From assembly GCA_030374765.1 (NCBI GenBank), contig JARGXX010000092.1, positions 1,302,001 through 1,366,000 of the forward strand: a stretch of 64,000 nucleotides of DNA, written 5' to 3'. The stretch comes from Agarophyton chilense. Lineage: Eukaryota > Rhodophyta > Florideophyceae > Gracilariales > Gracilariaceae. The position numbers and the translations under genes were made by a program. Below, in pieces: positions 30,267-40,485 of the stretch (the stretch's first letter is position 1; every line of letters starts with the position of its first letter). A model generated the notes under the pieces. That model was not told the origin of the DNA. It saw nothing but the letters and a program-made list of their open reading frames with translations, and did not search any database.

Positions 30267-33200
30267 AAGGCGTCCAAGCCTCGCTCCCCGGTCAAAATCC
30301 TTTCAAGGAAAGAGGCCGTCAATGAAGTGAACTCGGAACACTTTAGTGTTCTGCGTCGTCCGTGGAAACGTGTTTCCCACAACCGGTTCCCAGATAGAGT
30401 TCTGGTGATGGCCAAGAGAGACTACAAGGTCTATGCTGACCTTGGCCTTTCACCCCAGTTTATGGTGCGACACCTTACCGTCTTAGACACCGGTGCCGGT
30501 CCAATCTTTGTCGTGGAGGAAGTGTTACCGCCTGCATTGCAGTCTAGGATCCGCCGCGACCACGTCCCGGAGGTCGCTGACGCGAACAACAAACCGTTGG
30601 ATACGGTAGGGTTCATAGAACTGGTAGTCCGCGTTGGCGCTCGCGTGGTGAAACTCGACTTCGTCGTATGTCGGAAATTAGCCGCCCCAGTCATCTTGGG
30701 TTGCGACTTTTGCGACCGCTTCGTCGAAGCGATCTTCCCCCGCCAACGGCGTGTCGAGATGGAGGATGGATCGTCCACTCCGATCGTTCGTCGTCCGCTT
30801 AGGCGTGCCACGAAGAAGTATGTCCCGCTACTGGCAGCAAAGGAACCTGGACCGAATAACCGTGAATCTAATAAGCTCCGCGTCGCAGCGTCGTTTTGCG
30901 TCCCGCCTGAGTCCCAAATGATGGTGAAAGTAACCTCCCGTCAACACGGACTCCGGGGTTTGCTACCATTGTCGTCACTGTATGACAGGCACAGCCTCGC
31001 AATTGCGAATGGAATCGTCCATGTGGAGCCAAACCAACCGTTTCACGTGCTGATCGCCAAACTAGGGACTGTACCCCAGTATCTGGTGAAGAACCAAGTG
31101 ATAGGGTCCGTCATGCCGCACCCCATCGCTATGGTGCCGACAAAGCTGACCGCAGCTGACGTTCTCGGACTCGTTCACTCTAAGGAGAGGGACAGCTCGG
31201 AACCCGTTTCATCACCAGTACCCGAGGTTAAACCTGTAACATCAGGGACGCAGCCCATTTCAACGAGCGGTGACCGCCCCGATCCAGCCCAAGAACTCGA
31301 GGACCTGGCTCTCAGCCACGTCCCGGAGTCATACCGCCATCGATCGCGAAAACTTTTAAGGGACTTCACCACTATTTGGGACGGCTCCCTTGGTGATATT
31401 GCCACTACGGAACACCGGATTGATTTGCTACTGGACACCCGACCCATCTCTCAGCACCCATACCGTGCCGGACCCGCCGCACGCGCGGAGGAAAAGGCAC
31501 AAGTGGATAAAATTCTTCGAGCAGGATTCATTGAACCGGCTCAGTCGCCGTGGGCTTCTCCAGTAGTACTGGCTCCAAAGCAGGATGGTTCCTGGAGGTT
31601 TTGCGTCGACTACCGTCGGTTGAATGCCGTCACCGTCAAGGACGTGTATCCAATCCCAAGAATGGGCGAATACATTGACTCGCTGGGCACCGCCACCGTC
31701 TTTACAACCCTGAACGCCAATTGGGGATACTGGCAAGTTCCGGTAAGGAAGCAAGACCAGGATAAAACCGCTTTCGCGTGTCACTCCGGTCTCTACCGTT
31801 TCAAACGGATGCCTTTTGGTCTTACCAACGCCCCCGCTACTTTCCAGCGAGCCATTGACATTCTAAAGGCCCGCTTCAAATGGCGTACCTGCCTGGTCTA
31901 CCTGGATGACATAATCGTCTTCTCAGATAATCTGGACAAACATCTCACTGATGTGAGGGATATCATGACCATGCTACGAGATGCGGGTGTCACTCTTAAG
32001 TTGAATAAATGTGACTTCTTCATAAACACCGTGAAGTATCTCGGCCATGTTATCCGTCCAGGATGTGTTACAATCGAGGAGACTCGTGTTAAGTCACTCA
32101 AAGAGGCTAAAGAACCGCGGTTGCAAACCAAGCTTCGTTCCTTTTTGGGACTCGCGAACGTCTACCGACGATTCATCCCGCACTTTGCGGACAAGGCTGC
32201 GCCGTTAAAGGCGCTTTTGCCGAAAGGCCAACCACCAAAACTGGACCCCTTAACCCCCGTTCAAACGGAATCTTTCAATTCTCTTAAGGATTATGTCGTC
32301 TCCGCCCCGATCCTCTCGTTGCCCAAGCCTGTAAGGCCCTTCACCGTAGATACGGACGCTAGCGACTACCAAGTAGGTTGTGCACTGTTTCAAACTGCAC
32401 CCCATGGGGAAAGGCGCCCCGTAGGGTACTGGTCCCGATCGCTCAACGTCCACGATAAGAATTACACCGTCTTGGAGAAGGAATGCCTTGCAGTGGTGTG
32501 GGCATTACAAACGTTGCGCCCCTATCTCATAGGTAATCATTCCTTCGTTTTTACGAACCACGCATCACTTCGATGGCTACTCTCCATCTCGGAGCCTTCA
32601 GGCCGCTTGATGCGTTGGCGTCCCCGTCTAGCAGAATTTGACTTTGACGTGCAGTACCGAAAAGGATCTTGCAACACCCAAGCCAATGCTCTCTCCCGCC
32701 TGGTCTCTACTGGCGAAGCACTACCCGTCAAAGACAATGAAATACCCTCCTTTGCAGTGAATGGCGACGACGCTACCATCGAGGACGAGGAACGAGACAC
32801 GGACTCTTCAGATTCCGGTTCCGAGTTGGACGACTTTCTTCTCTCGGAAGATTCCGAGAAACCCTTACCAGGGAAATTCGTGCCTATTACTCCAGAGGAG
32901 ATGATACCGGAGCAATTCGCTGACCCGTTCTGCGCGAAGGTCCGCGCTCAACTCAATGGAAGAGGTACTCACCCCTTTCAGGTGAATGACGCCGGATACC
33001 TTGTACGGACCGTCGGATCGCACCCACAAATCGTGGTACCACATAACCTCCAGTCGAGAGTCTTGCGGTTGTCGCACTACTCCAAACTGAGTGGCCACGT
33101 CGGGGGACGGAAACTTTACCTCACCCTACGCCGTAACTTCTACTGGCATTACATGGCAGTGGACTGCTACGCAACGGTGCGGTTTTGTACCGATTGTGCT

Positions 33201-33467
33201 CGGAACCGTGTCAAACTCCGCCGTCATGCGACGAAGTTGAAGCTGTTTCCAGCTCGCGCTCCATTGGAGTTTGTGGCCATCGATATACTCGGTCCCTTCC
33301 TTACCACTAAGCTAAATTACAAGTTCTTACTCGTAATTACGGATCGCTTCTCAAAGCTGGTCCGGACCGCACCATTACGGATGATCTCCGCTATGAGCGT
33401 GGCTCAAGCCTTCGTCCTACACTGGGTCTTCGTCTACGGTCCACCCGGTCAACCTGCTCTCCGATAA
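30246..33467 (+). CDS. pol: Pol of element B: protease, RT, RNase H, N-terminal integrase (inactivated)
   Basis: Open from after an in-frame TGA at 30243; no ATG lies near the start, as expected if pol is made by recoding. It has protease DTGA, RT (FGLTNAPATFQ, YLDD), RNase H, integrase zinc finger (HYSKLSGH...CTDCA) and AIDILG. RT motif A has Asn (AAC at 31713) in place of catalytic Asp. RNase H has Asn at 32556 (TNH) and 32685 (TQAN). It ends at 33467 through one extra C in the CCACCCGG run, before the SDNG motif. It differs from A's pol at only about three residues (for example K for E near 31348, H for L near 32044, P for T near 32747). Confidence 0.92.
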   Translation, partial: ESRLTAPKASKPRSPVKILSRKEAVNEVNSEHFSVLRRPWKRVSHNRFPDRVLVMAKRDYKVYADLGLSPQFMVRHLTVLDTGAGPIFVVEEVLPPALQSRIRRDHVPEVADANNKPLDTVGFIELVVRVGARVVKLDFVVCRKLAAPVILGCDFCDRFVEAIFPRQRRVEMEDGSSTPIVRRPLRRATKKYVPLLAAKEPGPNNRESNKLRVAASFCVPPESQMMVKVTSRQHGLRGLLPLSSLYDRHSLAIANGIVHVEPNQPFHVLIAKLGTVPQYLVKNQVIGSVMPHPIAMVPTKLTAADVLGLVHSKERDSSEPVSSPVPEVKPVTSGTQPISTSGDRPDPAQELEDLALSHVPESYRHRSRKLLRDFTTIWDGSLGDIATTEHRIDLLLDTRPISQHPYRAGPAARAEEKAQVDKILRAGFIEPAQSPWASPVVLAPKQDGSWRFCVDYRRLNAVTVKDVYPIPRMGEYIDSLGTATVFTTLNANWGYWQVPVRKQDQDKTAFACHSGLYRFKRMPFGLTNAPATFQRAIDILKARFKWRTCLVYLDDIIVFSDNLDKHLTDVRDIMTMLRDAGVTLKLNKCDFFINTVKYLGHVIRPGCVTIEETRVKSLKEAKEPRLQTKLRSFLGLANVYRRFIPHFADKAAPLKALLPKGQPPKLDPLTPVQTESFNSLKDYVVSAPILSLPKPVRPFTVDTDASDYQVGCALFQTAPHGERRPVGYWSRSLNVHDKNYTVLEKECLAVVWALQTLRPYLIGNHSFVFTNHASLRWLLSISEPSGRLMRWRPRLAEFDFDVQYRKGSCNTQANALSRLVSTGEALPVKDNEIPSFAVNGDDATIEDEERDTDSSDSGSELDDFLLSEDSEKPLPGKFVPITPEEMIPEQFADPFCAKVRAQLNGRGTHPFQVNDAGYLVRTVGSHPQIVVPHNLQSRVLRLSHYSKLSGHVGGRKLYLTLRRNFYWHYMAVDCYATVRFCTDCARNRVKLRRHATKLKLFPARAPLEFVAIDILGPFLTTKLNYKFLLVITDRFSKLVRTAPLRMISAMSVAQAFVLHWVFVYGPPGQPALR

Positions 33468-34845
33468 CGGGAGACAGTTCGCCTCTCGTTTCTTCGAGGA
33501 TGTGTGTCGCATCTTGGACATTAACAACCTGTTCACGACCACTTATCACCCCCAAACTAATGGGCAGGCCGAACGGTTCAACCGGACATTACTTGCGACA
33601 ATCCGTTCATACGTTGCAGACCACCCCAAAGATTGGGACTTGTTCACTGATGCGCTCACCTTTGCGTACAATACGCAGGTGTACAGGACAACTGGATTAA
33701 CGCCCTTCGAGCTGGTACTGTCCCGTACCCCACCGCCCGTGGCGCTGAAACCACAGCCCACGCTGGATACCTTTCCTTTACCGACTGCTTACCGCGAAGG
33801 GTGGAAAACTTGGCTCACGAAGCTCGTTCCCGCCGCACGGCGTTCAATGGGCCGAGCCAAGGCCGCTTACAAGCGTGAATTTGATGCCAGAGCCCCTCGC
33901 TCGCCGCCACGTCTCGCCCCCGACGGTTATGTATTCATCCGCAAGGAGTATTGGAACCCAGAGAAGGAGAAAGGCTACAAGCTGTCACCCGTTGCCGACG
34001 GCCCCTTTCGGGTTATTTCGGTGGCTCCGGACACTGTAGTTATTTAACTCGCTGGTAATCACGAACGCAGCTCTCGTGATCGCGTGGTATCGGCTCCTCC
34101 GCCTTTAACATCCCAACCTACTGGTGTGACTGCTCCCGTTGAAACGGATACATCGACCCCCTTAACCCAGGTCCACCTGCATCCCTACGCGTTACCACAT
34201 CCATCTCGGGGTTTGTCTGAACTTCCGCTACCCGCGGCGCCCAACCCGCAAGTAATCGTGTCACGCATTCGTCGCTCCTCCCCAGTCCAGTCGACGGACA
34301 CCAACCCCGGTGCATCTTCTAAGGAGGGGGAGGCGCCCGACAGCCGTCTTAATCCGGTCAATGCCGTCGCTGGAAACGCCGCACCGTCGCGTGTCATTCT
34401 TCGCCCGTCAGGGGTGCCTGATACCGACGTCCTGCACGACTCGATGCAGTCGCTACACAAGCCTCAGACCGCAGCTGCGGATAACGCCACCAACACTCGC
34501 CGAGGTGTCACCACATGTGCAACACGGAATGCAAATGCGCTCGACGCACTGCAGCCTGATACAGTACGAGTGGAAGACGCACCGCCAAGTACCCCGCACA
34601 GGGAGGCGGATACATCCACGGCGCCGACGCCGGACAGCCAGCCATTGGAACGCTCACGTGACTACACGGAACCTCGCCGTGGGACAGAGATTGTGCGACA
34701 ATGCGCCACCGCCCCAGCAAATCTCACCGCCGAAGCGAGCTTCACCACACCGCTTAGCGGAACGACCACCCGGGTTACCCGCCGGTGTGGGCCCTCCAAC
34801 CGGAGTGGGAAGCGCCGAAACAAGCCCGGCACTTGGGGAAAATGA
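33468..34845 (+). pseudogene. Integrase C-terminal part and tail, element B
   Basis: Integrase continues in the next frame (SDNGRQF, TYHPQTNGQAERFNRTL with the catalytic Glu). A TAA at 34045-34047 replaces the Glu codon present in A (VVIEL). The frame then continues from about 34048 through the proline-rich tail to 34845, where an extra T near 34691 has changed frame relative to A. The internal AAGGAGGGGGA at 34321-34331 is a copy of the polypurine tract. Confidence 0.8.
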
Positions 34846-35221
34846 ACTGCCGAAGTCGGGTCGACATTCTACTCAGCCAAGGACTGCCATGCGCGCTACA
34901 CGGTCCGACCGGAGCGAAGCCGCCCAACGCGTGATCACTTCGGTACCCCCTGGCTCAGGACGGTTACCACCCATAAATAGCGACACCGCCATACGGGATG
35001 GCCGGGAAGTGTACCGACAAGAGTTCGTGGTCGGACGCATTTTGGAGTACTCCTACCACCCAGAGGGTTATATCCAATACTTGGTCCGTTGGTACGGGTA
35101 CGGCCCCGAATGGGATTCAGACGAACCGATAGAGCACCTACCTCGGTCGAAGGTGGTACAGTATCATCGTCGTACAATCACGGCTTTGTCAGCTACCATA
35201 GACCGAGCCCAAGTGGGATAA
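34690..35221 (+). CDS. Chromodomain segment of element B
   Basis: Frame ending at 35221 carries EFVVGRILEYSYHP and YLVRWYGYGPEWDSDEPIEHL, the chromodomain, preceded by a Ser/Arg/Pro-rich linker. It is in a different frame from most of the integrase tail, as in A and C. Domain function: targeting of the integration complex to modified histone H3. Confidence 0.8.
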
Positions 35222-35433
35222 AAAGACACCCGATGGGGATAAAGGAACAGAAGATCTGGATAAGGACCCTTGGAAGAAGGAGAAGATGCACAGAAGGTCT
35301 GGAGAAGAGCACTCAGAAGAAGTGGAAGAGAATAAAGAAAACAAATACGTCATAGACGGAAGTAGTTTACTATTTTCGAAGTTGCTGCACACAATACCGC
35401 ACAGCGGGATTTACTAACCAAGATCACAAGGGA

Positions 35434-38400
35434 TTAGTTGGAAAAACCCGGATTGCCGTGCGCATCGACCGAATCGCTAGCGGAGTTACTCCCGCCGGTC
35501 AGGCGTGCCGAGAGGGCGTCTCTCATCGCACCGATGTCGCCGCTCGCCGCTAGCGGGTTCAGTCCAACACCCCGAAGGAACTGGGAGATCACGACCGCCT
35601 CTGGGCGTATGGGAACCTCGATAACTTCCGGTTCGTCCGGCAACGCCGCTGCCACTGGATCGATGACCGCACCTGCGTGAGTCGCTCCCTGCGCCGGCTG
35701 CGCCGTAGTATCGGCACCATCGGGGTCTCCCACGTCTTCCATGACTTCGTCGCCACGGTATTCGCCGGCCTCCTCCGGGAGATCATCACCGCCACAGGCG
35801 TGGTTGTAACGCAATGCGCTACTCGGGAGACCAGCCGCGGGCGGCGAGAGCTACACACAAGCAGAGCCTGGGAAGCCGGGGTCGGCTATCTGGCCCTAGA
35901 GTCCGCAACGACTCAAGAGAGACGTCGTCTCACAGGCGAGGAGTGTCTACTAGGCACAGACTCCTATCGTTCCACAGGAGCTCTTGGCGTCCGGAAGATG
36001 TGCTCGGAGTGGTGTCGATCCGACACGAACCGAAGTGATCGGCCTGGATATGCGCCGCGTATGAAGAGTAGCCGGGGCGAGCCCCGGGATTGTACCAGAG
36101 CCCGGACGAGCGCCACGACCCTAACGTCGGCAACGGCGCACCAACCACTTCACCTAACGGGTGGCGATAGCAAAGCAGGGCAAGCCCTGAGATTGTACCA
36201 GCGCTCAGATGAGAGCGTCTGCTTGGCTATGCCGACTGGCGCCACAAAGTGGTAATCACTCACACCCAACGGGTGACGATAGCAAAGCAGGGCAAGCTCT
36301 GGGATTGAACCAGCGCCCAGACGAATGCGCCTGCCTGGCTTTACCAGCTGCACCTGGAAGTGATACTCACTTATCAGAGGCTCCCGATCCACACCTCGGT
36401 ATCCAACGGATACGGGTCTACAATCTGCTCGGGCAGTAGAACTGCCAGCGGTCCAATAGACCGAGCGAAAGTGCAATGCGCCACGCGGCGACCGATGGCC
36501 GTGAGGGCAAGGACTGGACGGGGAATACTCGATAGGCTAAAACGCGAGAGGTACCTCTGCAGCAGTTGATCAGACTGCCGCCTGTCTGGTCGGCGTCGAC
36601 TGGGAACGAAGGTCTGATAACCCTATAGTCTCAAAACACGAACTAGTAGTTCGGAGGCCCCCTTTGCCTCTTGGACTTTACTTCTGTCTAGCCCCCGGCG
36701 ACCCGGCGCTCAAGTAATGCCGGCCGCTTAGCAGTTAGCCATTACGATAGATTACAACTAATAAATACAATTAAAAATTACAAGGCAACAGTGCAGAGCA
36801 CTGTATGGTGCCAACCACACGAACTAGCTGCCGGCCATTGCCACACGTATGACACCTAGCGCCATGCACGGTATTTCATCCTGGCAGTATGTCAGCTATT
36901 ACGGCGTCCTCACTGCTTACTGTAAGGAGGTCGGAGGAGGATGGCTACTTGTCCTCAATAGGGGCCCGGCGCGTTGCGTCACAGTAGTAGAAGTCATCCG
37001 AGTTGACAAACCCCACGGGGTGCCCGTATGATATGGCTCGCGGAGCCATCCGGAGTGCCGACGCCTCCGCCTCGGAGATCTCTTGCTGCTCCCATGGGTT
37101 AAAGAAGATGAGATCTCCCGCCGACGGCGTGCGACGCCCCGGAGACCGATCAGCCCCACCGGCTTCTTGACCACGGCCGCTCTGCCGGACAGGCACGACA
37201 GCCCAGTTGACACGCCCAATGATGTCGATGAGCTCCTGAGCTTCATCAGCGTTATTGACACCTCCAAGAGGGAGTTGAAGGTCCAGCTACCGGATGTAAC
37301 CACGCAAACGCGTAGGAAGATACCACAGTCGGGACTGGTCGTAGGCTTCCCACAAGCTGTACGCCGCGGCGCGGACTGCCCATTCGGTTAGGACCACGGA
37401 CCATAAGCCGGAGTGCGGATCCTCGATGAGGTACGATCCCAGATAGGAGACGACTGGAGGCAACTCCACGTAACATCCCCGGCACACCTCGACGGAAGAC
37501 CACCACCCAGGCAGGGGAACGTATCGCCCGAACTGATAGAAGGGACTAATCTGGTTTATCTCCGTGTTCTGATAAGGGACAAGGAACCCAAAGCGGGATC
37601 TGCCCCGACGCTCCTCGCGGATAAAGTTCTGTAACCACCGATATCGGGACTCACGACAAAGGTGACGGAACTCGGCCCGAATGATCGGACGGAGCCAGCA
37701 GATCGCTCCTGGACGCGCTCGCGGTTGACCGCGCCATGCGTAAGTTTCCAACGCCGCAAGGCGGTCACAATAGCCGATCTCACCCTGAGTCCGGTACATC
37801 CGTAGGTCAAAGCCGAATTCGTCGGGGATGGGGTATTGGAAGTTCGCCCGGGTGATCCGTGAGTAGCCGATGCGGACGAATATACAATGCGCCTCTTCCG
37901 CCGACTCGCGCCTTCGCTGCAGAATCGCGTGATCGGGAACCGCCACATGGCGTCGCCAGTCCCACGAAGTGGTGATCAAAGCCGGCAGCTCGCTCGGGAG
38001 ACGCGCATTGCCATCAGCATACGCGGCCACGAGTTCTTCGTCGAAGATCGCTGTCGGATGGAACCACGGAGCTCTCCGGAGAATCGCCGCATGTTGACGC
38101 GGGTTTAACCCGACGAGTTTTTCGTAACTGGGCCAGGTGTCTTCCGCAGGAGTAATGTGGCTTAAAGCTTCAACGGGATCCCGGGATCGGCTCGGCGCGG
38201 TTGACGAGGCACTCCCCCGCGGAAGGGGAGCCGAATAGAAACCGGAGAAGTAACCCCGGCGGGGATTATTACCACCGTTCATCGGGAGTACTGGTCGCCG
38301 AGGTATCGGGGTGTGTTCGCTGGAAGTTGGCGTACGATGCAGAAGAACGCTCAAAGTTCGAGGAGTGGTTACCGCGTTGGTGCGTTTGTCGTTCGGTTGT

Positions 38401-38486
38401 GCAGCTCTGCCTTCGACAGTCGAGTGGTCGCTGGAAGCGTTACGCGGCTTGCTTTTATGCCAGTTGGACTGTTGCCTCCCCGCCAT
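35434..38486 (-). pseudogene. Antisense accessory ORF of element B, interrupted by a TAG and a solo LTR
   Basis: Homologue of A's antisense ORF, read from an ATG at 38486. The TAG at 37287-37289 is the same as in A. The C-terminal half is further split by the solo LTR at 35805-36983, within the codons for the VNSD(D/E)FYY motif. The N-terminal region differs from A at many residues (for example RQQSNWHK for RQRSNRHK), while the core is nearly identical. It cannot make a full product here. Confidence 0.75.
35805..36983. mobile_element. Solo LTR (1,179 bp) of a third LTR family inside B's antisense ORF
   Basis: Absent from the matching place in A. Begins TGTAACGCAATGCGC and ends with the near inverse GCGCGTTGCGTCACA. 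It is flanked by gtggt (35800-35804) and gtagt (36984-36988), a 5-base duplication of the gtagt present once in A. TG...CA ends with a 5-base duplication fit a solo LTR left by recombination; a small non-autonomous element is the alternative. It has no coding capacity. The middle holds imperfect tandem units of about 111 bases (starting near 36158 and 36269). Confidence 0.8.
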
Positions 38487-38508
38487 GTCGACGGCGTGTT
38501 CGTCACCT

Positions 38509-38520
38509 AAGGAGGGGGAT
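38509..38520 (+). promoter_or_regulatory. Polypurine tract of element B
   Basis: AAGGAGGGGGAT directly precedes the 3' LTR start at 38522, the usual site of plus-strand DNA priming. Element C has AAGGAGGGGGAGA at its LTR border. Confidence 0.8.
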
Positions 38521-38521
38521 A

Positions 38522-39335
38522 TGAAGGACAATGCCCTTCAAGGGGGTTTCTTCGCAGGACTTAGAGAGTTCGCTCGCTTGAGGACTAGCTTGGTCTATGA
38601 CAAGCTATACCGCTATTGCGTGCTAACGGCCAGTTGGGACCGGAAGTGCACACTGGTGGAACACGTGGACTGCACGGATGCCGACGCTGGAGTGCGAGGC
38701 GTGCCACATGTGGCCCGGATTCTTCCTAATGGTTAGTATTACTTACTAATTTTTAGTATTTATTTAGCTACGCTATCGCTAGTTAGTGTCTATTTTTCGG
38801 GCCCGCGCCCACTATCAGGGGCCGCACGCCACACTACTTAGAAGGTTGAGCACTGCTCCCCAGTACACACCCTCTTGGGGGATCCGAAGGAAGAGAGTCT
38901 TGGCTCTGAACTGCTTTCCTTGAGCGCGTCTTCACCGCAAACTGCGTGATCGCCCGTCTCACGTTAGTTCATCCACCCCTCTGTCGACCCCAGAATGCTA
39001 CCACCACCGTGGGTTCATGTTTAATCGCCGACACTTTTCGTAGTCTCGCCCCTGTATAGGGGTTTGCCCCCGTTTCCTCTTGTTCTCCTTTTTGGCTCTC
39101 GTGAGTGGCCGCCTCACTCACCCCTCTCGCCCCCCTCATACGAGTGTTTCCTCGCTCCTTTTCCGACAATGGCCGTGATACCACTCCGCCTAGGATTGGT
39201 CACACCCCAGACTGTGCCGTCCTCACCTAAACACTCTAGGTAAATCCCGCCGGATTTGCCTCGGTCTTACACCCGACTCCGTCGTGCCTTTCCAGGCTGG
39301 CTCTGTTTCTATGCTCCGCTGGGACGCGTCTCCTC
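38522..39335 (+). repeat. 3' LTR of element B, left portion
   Basis: Starts TGAAGGACAATGCCC after the polypurine tract and runs to the TCCTC (39331-39335) at which element C inserted. The remaining part follows C at 50938. Differs visibly from B's 5' LTR. Confidence 0.88.
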
Positions 39336-40258
39336 TGTAGAGCAACGCCCAGTTAGGGGATACTTGAAGATGCAACTCATAGAATGAGGATTGAACCCTC
39401 CGAGGGTTATGACTATGATCCCCTCTAATGTGTGCTGAGGTGGCACTGTTTTCTGGTTAGAGTTCGCCTATGAAGTGAAAATTCGGATGGCCCATGGTTG
39501 GATTGGCCCCGTGATACACGTGGCTTAATTTTGGCACCGATTTTCGGATATTTGTTAGAACGTTGGACTTTTGGGCCCTGACAGTGGGATCTCCACGTGT
39601 ATGGCCCTGAGCAGGTGTGCACTACTGTAATTAGTAGAGTTTAGTTAGTGGGCCCTACTTAGGGAGACGAGATCTGACAGTCCGAAGCCCAGAGTAAATG
39701 GGAACGAAGGTTGGTCTTCGATACCTTTAGAGGTTCTTCGTCGCCATCGTTTCGGCCTTACAACCCGGAACGGGCTCTGGTTAGCAACGCCTACGTAAGG
39801 ACACGACTCCACTTGGAGAGTGCCCACGTTTGGGTTCCGTGCAACCACCCCCTTGGGACCGCTCAGACGACCTGCGTGCACGATACCCCGTGGGGGTTCT
39901 GCTTACTTGTTGCGTGCTTTTTGTGTTTCCTTTCGAGGACAGGTTTTCGCCCCTGTATTGGGTTTCTTTTGTTGTTTCGCCCCTTTTCTGGTTCTCGGGT
40001 CCGGTGCCTGTTAGTGCCCGACCCTCGCCCCGTTTTTCCTCTTCGCCGGATTTTCCCCCATTCTTTGGGATACCCATACCCATTCCCGATCCAACGGTTT
40101 CTACCCCTCACCTCCGTCGGTACTGCCGGAATCCCCCGTGGGAGTTACACCCCACACTACGGGTGTAACGGAGGGCTCTGTCTCTGAGTCTGCCTCCCCC
40201 AGGGAGCAAGGATTCGAACACCTTGAGAGCACTTCCCGTCGCCGGGTTTTGCTCCACA
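39336..40258 (+). repeat. 5' LTR of element C (923 bp)
   Basis: Starts TGTAGAGCAACGCCC and ends TTTTGCTCCACA, near-inverted termini. Offset from the 3' LTR is exactly 10679 bases throughout. Frames inside it occur twice in the window only because the LTR does. Confidence 0.95.
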
Positions 40259-40260
40259 AG

Positions 40261-40278
40261 TGGTCTCCCGACTTAGAA
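40261..40278 (+). promoter_or_regulatory. Primer binding site of element C (TGGTCTCCCGACTTAGAA)
   Basis: Begins TGG two bases after the LTR, as expected for pairing with the CCA end of a tRNA primer. The complementary tRNA end would read TTCTAAGTCGGGAGACCA; I cannot name the tRNA. The core CTCCCGACTTAGAA is kept in elements A and B. Confidence 0.65.
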
Positions 40279-40485
40279 TCCGTTCTCGGACTTTTGGGTT
40301 GGTCATCCACGTGTTGGAATATCTCTTGGAAGAGGAAGCACCGTCGTGAAGATTTGTTGTAGTGGTCTCCTTTGGAAAGGGTGGAATTGGTTTTTATTTT
40401 TGTTTTGTGTTACGTCATCCGTTCTCCGGGAATCTCGTGATCGAATTTCATAGTTACCCCGAATCGTCGGTGTCGTGTCTGCAGC

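Noticed and set aside
39425-40187. Set of frames that recurs identically at 50104-50866, looking like a duplicated gene cluster
   Set aside because: They lie inside the two 923-bp LTRs of element C and are repeated only because the LTR is.
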